From contig NZ_CP016442.1 of the NCBI RefSeq assembly GCF_001742165.1, positions 2,232,001 through 2,296,000 of the forward strand: 64,000 bases of DNA, given 5' to 3'. Numbering within the stretch: the first letter of the stretch is position 1; each line of letters starts with the position of its first letter. This stretch comes from Burkholderia stabilis. Its GTDB lineage: Bacteria; Pseudomonadota; Gammaproteobacteria; Burkholderiales; Burkholderiaceae. Both the position numbers and the translations under genes were made by a program. The notes beneath the pieces are model-generated. The model searched no databases and had not been told where the DNA came from. It saw only the letters and a program-made list of their open reading frames with translations. Shown here piece by piece: positions 1 to 8,512 of this stretch.

Positions 1-1217
1 CGGTGCGCATCCTCACCGCCGCGAACAATGTGATCGCGAACAACCCGAAGCTGTTCGAGAAGAAGCTGTGGTCCGAGCACGGGATGGGCGATTCGATCAC
101 CGTCACGCCGTGCAACGACGAGGAGCACGAGGCCGAATCGGTCGTGTTCCGGCTGTCGGCGCACAAGTTCGAGCGGCGCGCGCAGTTTCGCGACTACGCG
201 ATCCTGTATCGCGGCAACTTCCAGGCGCGGATCTTCGAGCAGGTGCTGCGGCGCGAGCGCATCCCGTACGTGCTGTCGGGCGGCCAGTCGTTCTTCGACA
301 AGGCCGAGATCAAGGACCTGTGCGCGTACCTGCGCCTGATCGCGAACGCCGACGACGATCCCGCGTTCATCCGCGCGGTCACGACGCCGCGCCGCGGGAT
401 CGGCAACACGACGCTCGAAGCGCTCGGCTCGTTCGCGGGCCAGGCGAAGGTGTCGCTGTTCGAAGCCGTGTACATGGGCGGGATCGAGGCGCGGCTGTCC
501 GCGCGCCAGGTCGAGCCGCTGCGCATGTTCTGCGACTTCATCCAGCGCCTGACCGACCGCGCGGACAAGGAGCCCGCGACCGTCGTGCTCGACGACATGA
601 TGGAGGCGATCCACTACGAAGCGTACCTGTACGACGCGTTCGACGAGCGTCAGGCGCAGTCGAAGTGGCAGAACGTGCTCGAATTCCTCGAATGGCTGAA
701 GCGCAAGGGCACGAAGCCCGAGGCGGAGGCCGTCGACGGCGAGGCGGAAGGTTTCCACAACGCGGACGGGCTCGCCGATACGGGCAAGAACCTGCTCGGC
801 CTGATCCAGACCGTCGCGCTGATGTCGATGCTCGAAGGCAAGGAGGAGGACCCGGACGCCGTGCGGCTGTCGACCGTCCATGCGTCGAAGGGGCTCGAGT
901 ATCCGCACGTGTTCCTGGTCGGCGTCGAGGAGGGCATCATGCCGCACCGCGGCGGCAGCGAGGACGACGGCCCGATCGACAACGAGCGGATCGAGGAAGA
1001 GCGCCGGCTGATGTACGTCGCGATCACGCGCGCGCAACGCAGCCTGCACCTGAACTGGTGCAAGAAGCGCAAGCGGGCGCGCGAGACGGTCGTGTGCGAG
1101 CCGTCTCGCTTCATCCCCGAGATGGGCCTCGACGAAGCGCCGCCGCCCACGCCGGAAGAGGCGCCGATGTCGCCGAAGGACCGGCTCGCGAGCCTGAAGG
1201 CGCTGCTGCAGAAGTGA
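1..1217 (+). CDS. rep: ATP-dependent DNA helicase Rep, 3' part
   Basis: C-terminal ~405 residues of a UvrD/Rep superfamily 1 3'-5' DNA helicase; the 5' part (Walker A domain) lies before the window. Helicase motif IV is seen in YAILYRGNFQARIFE (~66-80), motif V in LSTVHASKGLEYPHVFLVG (~288-306) and motif VI in RRLMYVAITRAQRSLHL (~337-353). The family acts at replication forks, removing proteins ahead of the replisome. Rep rather than UvrD is chosen because the protein ends soon after motif VI with no long C-terminal Tudor-like tail. A strong terminator follows. The gene is convergent with the cytochrome gene, and base use is typical of a Burkholderia chromosome. Confidence 0.88.
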   Translation, partial: VRILTAANNVIANNPKLFEKKLWSEHGMGDSITVTPCNDEEHEAESVVFRLSAHKFERRAQFRDYAILYRGNFQARIFEQVLRRERIPYVLSGGQSFFDKAEIKDLCAYLRLIANADDDPAFIRAVTTPRRGIGNTTLEALGSFAGQAKVSLFEAVYMGGIEARLSARQVEPLRMFCDFIQRLTDRADKEPATVVLDDMMEAIHYEAYLYDAFDERQAQSKWQNVLEFLEWLKRKGTKPEAEAVDGEAEGFHNADGLADTGKNLLGLIQTVALMSMLEGKEEDPDAVRLSTVHASKGLEYPHVFLVGVEEGIMPHRGGSEDDGPIDNERIEEERRLMYVAITRAQRSLHLNWCKKRKRARETVVCEPSRFIPEMGLDEAPPPTPEEAPMSPKDRLASLKALLQK

Positions 1218-1287
1218 TGCGGCAGAAGTGACGCGGCGCGGCGCCGTGGTGCGCGATGCGATCCGGCGGCCGGCGATCCGCAAAGAC

Positions 1288-1323
1288 AAAACCCCCGCGA
1301 TGCGCGTGCGTCGCGGGGGTTTT
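1288..1323. terminator. Bidirectional intrinsic terminator between rep and cytochrome gene
   Basis: Perfect 13-bp inverted repeat: AAAACCCCCGCGA at 1288-1300 pairs with TCGCGGGGGTTTT at 1311-1323, with a 10-nt loop. The A tract on one side and T tract on the other make it work in both directions, which fits its place between two convergent genes. Confidence 0.9.
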
Positions 1324-1340
1324 TTGTTGGCCGGCTGGCG

Positions 1341-2228
1341 TTACTTCGCCGAGTTGACCATGTAGTCGACGGCTGCCTTCACGTCGGCGTCGGATGCGCT
1401 CGACCCGCCCTTCGGCGGCATCGCGCCCTTGCCGTGCAGCGCGTAGTTGTAGACCGTGTCCATCGAGTCCTTCAGGCGCGGCGCCCAGTCTTCCTTGCTG
1501 CCGAACTTCGGCGCGCCGAGCACGCCAGCCGCGTGGCAGGCCTGGCAGGTCGACGTGTACAGCGCCTTGCCGGCCGTTGCGGCATCGGCGCTGGCTGGTG
1601 CGGCGGCGGGCTTTTCGCCGGCCTTCGGGATCGCGGCGATCGCAGCCATCGCGGCGGCGGCCTGCGCGTTCGACGCGTCGCCGCCCGATGCTGCGGCCCC
1701 GCTGGCGGCGGTCGCCGCGTTCGCGGCAGGCGCGGCCGGTTCGGGGAAGTTCGCGCCGTCGTTGTTCGCCATGTAGACGATCGCGCGGGCGATTTCATAG
1801 TCGCTGACGTCGTCGGGGCTCGTGCCGCCGCGCGCCGGCATCGCGCCCTTGCCCGCGAGGGCCGTCTTCAGCAGCGTGTCGAAACCTTGCGAGATGCGTG
1901 GCGCCCAGTCGTCCTTGTTGCCGAACTTCGGCGCGCCGGCAGCGCCCGTGCCGTGACAGGTCACGCAGACGGCCTTGTAGACTTCCTCGCCAGTCTTGTA
2001 CGTGCGTGGCGCGTTGGCGTCCTTCACGTCGACCTGCGCGAGCGGGGCGATACGCGCGGCGACCTGCTCGTCGGATAGCGCGTCCGTGCCGGCGCCGGAA
2101 CGGAACGCATGGTTCGCATAGTTGGCGAACAGGACGATCAGGATGATCGGAATCGCGAACGACGCGATGATGACGGCAATCAGCTGCCCGGGGGTTTTGA
2201 CGGGGGATTCGTGGGGTGCTTCGCTCAT
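1341..2228 (-). CDS. Membrane-anchored di-haem c-type cytochrome (cytochrome c5 family)
   Basis: 295-residue periplasmic electron carrier. One N-terminal membrane segment (~16-36) acts as uncleaved anchor. Two haem-binding CXXCH motifs are seen, CVTCH at 88-92 and CQACH near 230, each followed by a GAPKFG(N/S)K(E/D)DWAPR block, so the protein is an internal duplication of a cytochrome c5-like domain. The two domains are joined by a long Ala/Pro-rich linker (~165-220). Each domain has a downstream GKGAMP(A/P)(R/K)GG segment carrying the probable Met axial ligand. The role is transfer of electrons to a terminal oxidase or other periplasmic acceptor; the partner cannot be told from sequence. Monocistronic, ending at the bidirectional terminator. 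Confidence 0.88.
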   Translation of the reverse strand: MSEAPHESPVKTPGQLIAVIIASFAIPIILIVLFANYANHAFRSGAGTDALSDEQVAARIAPLAQVDVKDANAPRTYKTGEEVYKAVCVTCHGTGAAGAPKFGNKDDWAPRISQGFDTLLKTALAGKGAMPARGGTSPDDVSDYEIARAIVYMANNDGANFPEPAAPAANAATAASGAAASGGDASNAQAAAAMAAIAAIPKAGEKPAAAPASADAATAGKALYTSTCQACHAAGVLGAPKFGSKEDWAPRLKDSMDTVYNYALHGKGAMPPKGGSSASDADVKAAVDYMVNSAK

Positions 2229-2480
2229 GCTTGCCTCGTCTCCATGAATAGGAATTTTGAGCGCGGTGCAACGGCAGAATGGCAGTCCAATGAAGCACGG
2301 ACGATTATAGACGGAACGTTTACATCACGGCGAGCGGTGCGATGGCGCGTGTTTACCCGCACGAAACGTGGCCCGGCGGGGATTCGGCGGGCAAGGTGGA
2401 CGCGTCATGGGAAACCGGGTATCCTTGCCGTCTTGCCAATTGTGGGCGGCCTGTATATTGGGGTCGCTTCACTGTCACAA

Positions 2481-2556
2481 GCGCCCGTAGCTCAATGGAT
2501 AGAGTACTGCCCTCCGAAGGCAGGGGTTGCTGGTTCGATCCCAGCCGGGCGCGCCA
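2481..2556 (+). tRNA. tRNA-Arg (anticodon CCG), CCA encoded
   Basis: 76-nt cloverleaf: acceptor stem GCGCCCG (2481-2487) pairs with CGGGCGC (2546-2552), followed by discriminator G and encoded CCA (2554-2556). The anticodon stem CTGCC/GGCAG encloses loop CTCCGAA, giving anticodon CCG (reads CGG). The T arm contains GGTTCGATCCC. No duplicate of its 3' end is visible near the conjugation module, so it is not the attachment site of that element. Confidence 0.95.
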
Positions 2557-2743
2557 AGTCTAGTCTGTTCAGGCTCTCCGCAGTTTCGCCACATCATCGG
2601 CGCATCCTTTTCCCGCTAGCAGTAACATCCCGGCCGGTTGGCTGCTCTCGGCATTGCACCGTCACGCGGTTATGCGAGAATCGCCCGCAACGACAACTCC
2701 AAGCGTCGATCGCGGCGGCCGTCCGTGCATCGCGCCGACTCCC

Positions 2744-4366
2744 ATGACTGCCACCCCGTCTACCCCGACCGCAGTCGATGCCCGTGCGCCGACCGATGCG
2801 CAGCAGGCGCTGCTCGCGCGCCTGCAAGCCTATTCCCCCGACGACCCCGACGCGCCCCTGCCGTACAGCCGGCGCCTCGCCGAAGCCGAAGGCTGGTCGC
2901 ACGCCCACGCGCTGGCCGTGATCGACGAATACAAACGCTTCGCGTTTCTCGCTCAAGCGGCCGGGCACCCGGTCACGCCGTCGGTTGCGGTCGATGCGGC
3001 ATGGCATTTCCACCTGCAGTACACGCTCGAATACTGGGACGTCTTCTGCGCCGGCGTGCTGCGCGCGCGGCTGCATCACATGCCCGGCACGGGTGCGCCG
3101 GACGAGGCCGCCGTGTATGCGCAGCGCTATCGCGACACGCTCGACAGCTATCGCCGGCTGTTCGGCAGCGAGCCGCCGGAGTCGATCTGGCCGTCGCCTG
3201 CCGGCTCGCGCACAGCGCCGGAATCGTCGGAGCCTGAGACGGCCCTGCCGGGCGAATCGGGTTCACCGGCTCGCAGAACCTGGCGCAACCGGCTGCCGAA
3301 ACTCGTGTGGCCGGCGGCCGTCGCGAGCGTCGCGGCGACCTGCGCATCGGCGCAGGACTTCAACGTGCTGAACTACACGGGGCCGCAGTTTCTCGTGTTC
3401 TATGTGCCGGCCTGCGTCGTCGCGTTGTTGCTGATCGTGGCGCTTCAGGCGATCGAGTTCCGGTGTCGCCGCCGGGGCGGGCACACCCGCAACGCGTCGG
3501 CAGACATGACGGCCGACGAGGTTGCCTATCTGACCGGTGGCGAAACGCGGGTCGCGCAGGTCGTGACGATGTCGCTCGCGCACACGGGCGCGATCGAATT
3601 GCGTAGCGTCCCGAAGCACGGCGGTTATGTGCGGATCGGCGACCTGGCGCGCGCGGGGGCGCACGACGACCATTGCGCGTGGCTGAGCGAGCAGCCGGAC
3701 GGCGAAGTGCGCTTCGAAGCGTTTCGCCAGCGGCTTGCGCGGTACGTGCAGGAGGTCGTCGACGGCATGCGTGCGCAGGGCTGGCTCTGGGCGCCCGGCG
3801 AGATGCGCGCGTCGCGCATGGCCGCGCGCGCGATCGTCCTGCTCGTGCTGGGCGTCGGCGCCGCGAAACTCGCGATTGGCCTGAGCCGCGGACGGCCCGT
3901 GCTGCTGCTGGTCCTGTGCATGGCGGTGTTCGCGATCGCGTACCGGATCGTCGCCAAACGCCTGACCGGCTTCGGGCGAGGTGGCGCGACGGCTGCCGGG
4001 CGTGCTGCGTTGCTCGCGCGCCGGATCGCGCACGATCCGCGGGCCGCGCGAGCGCCGCAGTCCGCCGGCGACATGCCGGAAACGCGCGCGGCAGCAGGCC
4101 GCGAACGCGACGAGCCGGACCCGTTGCTGTGGACGGCCGCACTGTTCGGCACCGGCGCGCTGGCCGGCACCGCATGGTCCGCGTATTCGAGCACGGTGCA
4201 GGCCGCGTCGCGGGCGTCGTGGGCCGCAGCGGCAAAAACGGGCAGCGGCGGTTCGTCCGACCTGTCCGACAGCAGTTGCTCGTCGTCGAGCTGCAGTTCG
4301 TCGAGTTCGTGCAGCTCCAGCTCGTGCAGCTCGAGCAGCTGCGGCGGATGCTCGTCGAGCAACTGA
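2744..4366 (+). CDS. Membrane protein with TIGR04222-like region and Ser/Cys-rich tail
   Basis: About 540 residues, counted from the ATG at 2744 where coding character begins; an in-frame opening at 2654 runs through poor sequence. Residues ~15-170 form a soluble His/Trp-rich region with DAAWHFHLQYTLEYWDVFC, like N-terminal domains of glycine-rich-domain proteins. Membrane segments follow at ~205-225, ~230-252 and two near 365-410. The middle segment containing YLTGGETRVAQVVTMSLAHTGAI resembles the TIGR04222 family of conserved membrane proteins. The last ~40 residues are almost only Ser and Cys with Gly (runs of SSC). Function is unknown. The tail could bind metal, be lipidated or be disulfide-linked, but none of this is shown by sequence. 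Confidence 0.75.
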   Translation: MTATPSTPTAVDARAPTDAQQALLARLQAYSPDDPDAPLPYSRRLAEAEGWSHAHALAVIDEYKRFAFLAQAAGHPVTPSVAVDAAWHFHLQYTLEYWDVFCAGVLRARLHHMPGTGAPDEAAVYAQRYRDTLDSYRRLFGSEPPESIWPSPAGSRTAPESSEPETALPGESGSPARRTWRNRLPKLVWPAAVASVAATCASAQDFNVLNYTGPQFLVFYVPACVVALLLIVALQAIEFRCRRRGGHTRNASADMTADEVAYLTGGETRVAQVVTMSLAHTGAIELRSVPKHGGYVRIGDLARAGAHDDHCAWLSEQPDGEVRFEAFRQRLARYVQEVVDGMRAQGWLWAPGEMRASRMAARAIVLLVLGVGAAKLAIGLSRGRPVLLLVLCMAVFAIAYRIVAKRLTGFGRGGATAAGRAALLARRIAHDPRAARAPQSAGDMPETRAAAGRERDEPDPLLWTAALFGTGALAGTAWSAYSSTVQAASRASWAAAAKTGSGGSSDLSDSSCSSSSCSSSSSCSSSSCSSSSCGGCSSSN

Positions 4367-4763
4367 GCGCGGCGCCGGCGGGTGATGGCAACTAACGGCA
4401 GACAGCGTGCCGCAGGTGGTAAAAGCAACAACCCACCGCCGGGCAGGCCGACCCCTGCGGACAAGACGGGTTGACCGGATCGAAGCGCCGTTTCCGCCGA
4501 AGCCCACGTCAATGCGCCGGGATGAAAAAGCAGGCGCCGACGGCGAATCGATTTCGACGTCCGTTCTATCCAGCCCGCCCAAACGGGATCGCCCCCATCC
4601 CCGGAACAGAAGTCAGAACGCCGCTCTTTTTCGTTGTCGAGCGTCGCCGTGTGCTTTCTATACTGCATCGTCCACGATCGCGGCCCGTGTGCCGCGCCGT
4701 TTCCCGTTCCCGTCCCGTGCGGCCTCGCATCGAGCCGCTGCGCCGGCCTACTTGCGACCGCAA
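4367..4763. other. Intergenic region without a recognisable gene
   Basis: About 400 bp between the Ser/Cys-tail protein and the acyltransferase. Open frames here are shadows with no recognisable product. A possible sigma-70-like promoter for the acyltransferase is TTGTCG (4634-4639) with TATACT (4659-4664), but the 19-bp spacing is long, so support is weak. Confidence 0.4.
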
Positions 4764-5507
4764 ATGAACGTTACGACCTCCGACGATTGCATTGGCGTGC
4801 TGCCCGACCATCCGTGGGCGAAGCATTTCATCGTGCTGGGCTACCGGGATGGCGCTTTCTCGGCCATTCCGAACAATTTTTTCCGCAACTGGCTCGACGA
4901 AGAGGCTCAGGTTGGCACCTTCCATATCGGCCGTTGCTCGACGATCGGCGTGGGCTCGATCGCGAAGTACGACCAGGGGAGCCAGAAACTCGTGATCGGC
5001 AAGAACGTGGCCGGCGGAATGCGCCTGCGTTTCGTGCTGAACGGCCAGCACGAGATTCGAACCATTTCCACCACGCTGTTCAGCCTTTACGGAAATGGCC
5101 TCGACAACGCGTCGATGCCGCAATATCCGGATACCGTGATCCACAACGACGTCTGGATCGGCGACGAAGCGCTGTTCCTGGGCGGCAGCCAGATCGAGAG
5201 CGGATGCGTGATCGGCGCGCGGGCCGTCGTTCCGCCCAATTTCCGCACCGAGGCTTACGGGATCTATGCGGGTTCGCCGGCACGTCTGATTCGCTTCCGT
5301 TTCACGGAGAAAGTGCGCGAACAACTGTTGCAGCTCGCGTGGTGGGACATGCCGCTCGACTGGATCAAGCAGAACAACGACGCGTTTCTCGTCGATCTCG
5401 CGGCCGATGAAGGGCTCGCGCTCGACACGCTCGCGGCGCTCAAAGAGGCGAAGGACCGCGCAATGAGCGAGTCCGGCAGCCCGGCCGCCGCACCGACGCC
5501 GGTCTGA
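4764..5507 (+). CDS. Left-handed beta-helix acyltransferase (CatB/xenobiotic acyltransferase type)
   Basis: 247 residues from ATG 4764; the frame is open upstream but with non-protein-like sequence. Hexapeptide-repeat architecture is clear: isoleucine/valine-spaced turns through GTFHIGRCSTIGVGSIAKYDQG, then VIHNDVWIGDEALFLGGSQIESGCVIGARAVV and the terminal YGIYAGSPARLIRFRF block, which is the usual end of CatB/VatD-type O-acetyltransferases. A C-terminal ~50-residue helical tail follows. The family transfers acetyl from acetyl-CoA to a hydroxyl of a sugar or antibiotic as a trimer. Beside the glycosyltransferase, NeuD-like and aminotransferase genes, a role in decorating a surface glycan is likely (inferred). 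Confidence 0.82.
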   Translation: MNVTTSDDCIGVLPDHPWAKHFIVLGYRDGAFSAIPNNFFRNWLDEEAQVGTFHIGRCSTIGVGSIAKYDQGSQKLVIGKNVAGGMRLRFVLNGQHEIRTISTTLFSLYGNGLDNASMPQYPDTVIHNDVWIGDEALFLGGSQIESGCVIGARAVVPPNFRTEAYGIYAGSPARLIRFRFTEKVREQLLQLAWWDMPLDWIKQNNDAFLVDLAADEGLALDTLAALKEAKDRAMSESGSPAAAPTPV

Positions 5508-5772
5508 TGGTTCGTTCGTGCTGCGCGGCCGGCCGCGCAGCGCGCATTCGCCGACGCGCTGCCGGCCACGCATTGCCGGCCGACCAAGGCGCCGCCACGC
5601 GCCGGCCGATCCCGCACCGCACGCCCCATCTGCCGAACAGCCGCGCGGAATGGACTCAGATCGCCGCATCGCGGCGATGTCCGCTTCGGTAGCCTGTCAT
5701 TCGAAGCTGTCCGCGCCGAAACGGTCACCTGAGCGCACCGCGCATGCCGGAGCGCCGCCGCGTCGGCCGGAC

Positions 5773-7746
5773 ATGACGAACCGCCGCCTTGCCCTGCCTT
5801 TCATGACGACGCCTGCTCCCGACGATTCCGCGCTTGTTCAGCAAGCCGCAACCCTGTGCCAGAACGGACGGTTCGCCGACGCATTGTCGTGCATCGCGCC
5901 GCTGCTCGACGTGCCGGCGCCGGCCATTGCGGCGTTGCACGTCGCGGCGATCTGCGCGCTCGGCCTGAACCGGCTCGCCGATGCGGAAGCATGGTGGCGG
6001 CGCGCGATCGACGCGATGCCTGCGTTCGATCCGGCTTACGAGAGCCTTGGCGCGCTGCTCGTGTCGCAGGGGCGGCTGCCCGAGGCCGAGGCGATCGTGC
6101 GCCGGCAGCTCGCGTCGGTCACGCCGTTGCGGGCGTCGCACCATCACCGGTTCGGCAAGGTGCTCGAAGCGCTCGGCCGGCTCGACGAGGCCGAGCAGGC
6201 GTTCGGGCAGGCGCTGCTGATCGAGCCGCAGTCCGCCGACGTGCTGGCCGATTTCGGCCACCTGCTGCGCGTCCTCGGCCGGCCGGCCGAGGCGGAACTC
6301 GCGTACCGGCTTGCGATTGCCGTGCGTGCCGACCACGTGCTCGCGCACGCGAACCTCGGTGCGGTGCTCGTCGACATGCGACGGTTGCCTGAAGCGGAAG
6401 CGGCCAGCCGGCAGGCGCTCGCGCTGTGCCCGGATCACCCGGAGGCGCACTACAACCTCGGCGTCGCGCTGCAGAATCTCGATCGCCTGCCCGAAGCGGA
6501 AGCGGCGTATCGCGACGCGATCCGCTGCCGCCCCGGCCTGCCGCAGCCGCACAACAATCCCGGCTGCGTCGTGCGCGCGCAGGGCCGCCACGACGAAGCG
6601 ATGGCCGCGTTCGCCGATGCGCTCGCGCTCGCGCCGGACATGGCCGAAGTGCACTACAACCTCGGCACGACGTTCGCGCATGCCGGCCGCCACGGCGACG
6701 CCGAACGCGCGTACCGCCGCGCGCTCGAACTGCGCGCCGACTACGACGATGCGCAGTTCGGGCTCGCGACGCTGCTGCTCGGCCTCGGCCGGTTCGAGGA
6801 AGGCTGGCGGCGCTACGAATCGCGCTACGAGCAGTCGGCGTTCGTGCATCGCCGCACGCGCGAGGTGCTGCGCTGCGCGCAATGGCAAGGCGAGCCGCTC
6901 GACGGCAAGACGCTGCTCGTCTGGCAGGAGGACGGCCTAGGCGACATGCTGCAGTTCAGCCGCTATTTCGCGGAGTTTCGCGCGCGGCAGGCGGCGCGAG
7001 TGGTCTTCGCGTGTCAGCCCGCGCTGCATCGGCTGATGGAAACGATCGACGGCATCGATGAAGTGCTCGATCACGACGCGGCCGCAGCGCGCGCGGATCG
7101 GTTCGACTTCTGGACGAGCCTGCTGAGCGCGCCGCTGCACGCCGGCACGACGCTCGACACGATCCCGCCGCCGGCGCGGCTCGTGCCCGATCTCGCCCGT
7201 GTCGCGCGCTGGCGTGCGCGCCTCGACGTGCTGCCGGTCGGCCCGCGCGTCGGGCTCGTCTGGAAGGGCAACCCGAAGCATCACAACGACGCGCACCGTT
7301 CGCTGCCGTCGCTCGCGTTGCTGACGCCGCTCTGGAGCGTGCCGGGCGTGAGTTTCGTGAGCCTGCAGAAAGGGCAGGGTGAAGACGAGGCGCGGCATCC
7401 GCCGGGCGGCCTGCCGTTGCTGCATCTTGGCTCGGAGCTCGATGATTTCGCGGATACGGCCGCGATCGTCGCGCAGCTCGATCTGGTGGTGTGCGTCGAC
7501 ACTTCGACCGCGCATCTGGCCGCATCGCTCGGCAAGCCCTGCTGGGTGCTGCTGCCGAATCAGGACGTGGACTGGCGCTGGATGCACGACCGCGACGATT
7601 CGCCGTGGTATCCGGGCACGGTGCGGCTGTTCCGGCGCGGCCGCGACGAAAGCTGGATCCGGATGGCCGAGCGCGTGCGCGAGGCGTTTGCCGCACATTT
7701 CACGGCCTGTTGCGCGACGACGGACGAAACGGCGCGTACCGTCTGA
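5773..7746 (+). CDS. TPR-repeat protein with glycosyltransferase family 9-like C-terminus
   Basis: Up to 657 residues; ATG 5773 or 5803 could be the start. Residues ~15-370 are ten or more tetratricopeptide repeats (patterns such as GRLPEAEAIVR, LGRLDEAEQAFGQAL, NLGVALQNLDRLPEAEAAYRDAI). The C-terminal ~270 residues have the look of glycosyltransferase B-fold proteins: LVWQEDGLGDMLQFSRYF, VGLVWKGNPKHHND and VDTSTAHLAASLGKPCWVLLP, the last being the usual GT9/ADP-heptose-transferase-like donor-binding end. Such TPR-GT fusions modify proteins, including flagellin, in Burkholderia and relatives. The neighbouring genes make or modify amino sugars, which supports protein glycosylation. Acceptor and sugar are inferred. 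Confidence 0.82.
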   Translation: MTNRRLALPFMTTPAPDDSALVQQAATLCQNGRFADALSCIAPLLDVPAPAIAALHVAAICALGLNRLADAEAWWRRAIDAMPAFDPAYESLGALLVSQGRLPEAEAIVRRQLASVTPLRASHHHRFGKVLEALGRLDEAEQAFGQALLIEPQSADVLADFGHLLRVLGRPAEAELAYRLAIAVRADHVLAHANLGAVLVDMRRLPEAEAASRQALALCPDHPEAHYNLGVALQNLDRLPEAEAAYRDAIRCRPGLPQPHNNPGCVVRAQGRHDEAMAAFADALALAPDMAEVHYNLGTTFAHAGRHGDAERAYRRALELRADYDDAQFGLATLLLGLGRFEEGWRRYESRYEQSAFVHRRTREVLRCAQWQGEPLDGKTLLVWQEDGLGDMLQFSRYFAEFRARQAARVVFACQPALHRLMETIDGIDEVLDHDAAAARADRFDFWTSLLSAPLHAGTTLDTIPPPARLVPDLARVARWRARLDVLPVGPRVGLVWKGNPKHHNDAHRSLPSLALLTPLWSVPGVSFVSLQKGQGEDEARHPPGGLPLLHLGSELDDFADTAAIVAQLDLVVCVDTSTAHLAASLGKPCWVLLPNQDVDWRWMHDRDDSPWYPGTVRLFRRGRDESWIRMAERVREAFAAHFTACCATTDETARTV

Positions 7747-7839
7747 CGGCACGGCAGCGTGTGCTGTGCCGCCGCGTCGCGGCATACTGCGGGGAACGCG
7801 GCGCTGCCGCCTCCGCTTTTCAGATCAATCGAGGCCCTC

Positions 7840-8502
7840 GTGGAAAACATCGTCATCGTCGGCTCGTCCGGTCACGCCAAGGTCGTGATCGACATCGTCG
7901 AACAGGCCGGCCGGTACCGGATCGCCGGGCTGATCGACGCGTTCAGGCCCCGCGGCGAGGAAACGCTCGGCTATGCGGTGCTGGGCACCGAGCGGGACCT
8001 GCCGCAGCTGATCGACACGCACGGGCTTGCCGGGGTGCTGGTCGCAATCGGTGACAACCACGCGCGCGAGACCGTGACGGCCACTCTCGCGGCCCTCGCG
8101 CCCGGCCTGCCATGCGTGTCGGCGGTGCATCCGTCTGCGTGCATCGGCAAGGCGTCGACGATCGGCGCGGGCACGGTCGTGATGGCCGGCGCGGTGATCA
8201 ATCCGTGTTGCACGATCGGCGAAGGGTGCATCGTCAACACGAATGCGTCGCTCGATCACGATGGCGTGATGGAGGATTTTTCGAGCCTCGCGCCGGGCGT
8301 CGTCACGGGCGGCAATTGCCGGATCGGCCAGGGCGCGGCGGTCGGCCTCGGCGCGATGCTGCGGCACCGGATCGCGGTCGGCGAGCACAGCGTCGTCGGC
8401 GCGGGCGCGGTCGTGCTGCGCGACGTCGCGCCGTATACGGTCGCGTACGGCAACCCGGCGCGCCGGGTTCGCGACCGTGCGGCCGGCGAGCGCTATCTGT
8501 GA
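7840..8502 (+). CDS. NeuD/PglD-family sugar acyltransferase
   Basis: 220 residues from a GTG at 7840, preceded by GAGG 5 nt upstream; the longer frame from 7759 lacks a good ribosome site. The N-terminus has the Rossmann-like NeuD signature IVIVGSSGHAKVVIDIV (3-19) that binds the nucleotide-sugar substrate. From ~95 a left-handed beta-helix of hexapeptide repeats follows, with the acetyl-CoA site and catalytic-base region around NTNASLDHDGVMEDFSSLAPG, and an end PYTVAYGNPARRVRD. The family N- or O-acetylates UDP- or dTDP-linked amino sugars. Convergent with the aminotransferase, and both probably serve the same sugar. Confidence 0.88.
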   Translation: MENIVIVGSSGHAKVVIDIVEQAGRYRIAGLIDAFRPRGEETLGYAVLGTERDLPQLIDTHGLAGVLVAIGDNHARETVTATLAALAPGLPCVSAVHPSACIGKASTIGAGTVVMAGAVINPCCTIGEGCIVNTNASLDHDGVMEDFSSLAPGVVTGGNCRIGQGAAVGLGAMLRHRIAVGEHSVVGAGAVVLRDVAPYTVAYGNPARRVRDRAAGERYL

Positions 8503-8512
8503 GCGTCGCGCG

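Noticed and set aside
2481..2556. tRNA-Arg as the integration site of the element
   Set aside because: 10 kb of ordinary chromosomal genes separates it from the trb end and no copy of its 3' end is seen at that junction.
3263..4582. 439-codon open frame on the - strand
   Set aside because: Antisense to the Ser/Cys-tail membrane protein, extending into its intergenic region; Arg-rich, no motif.
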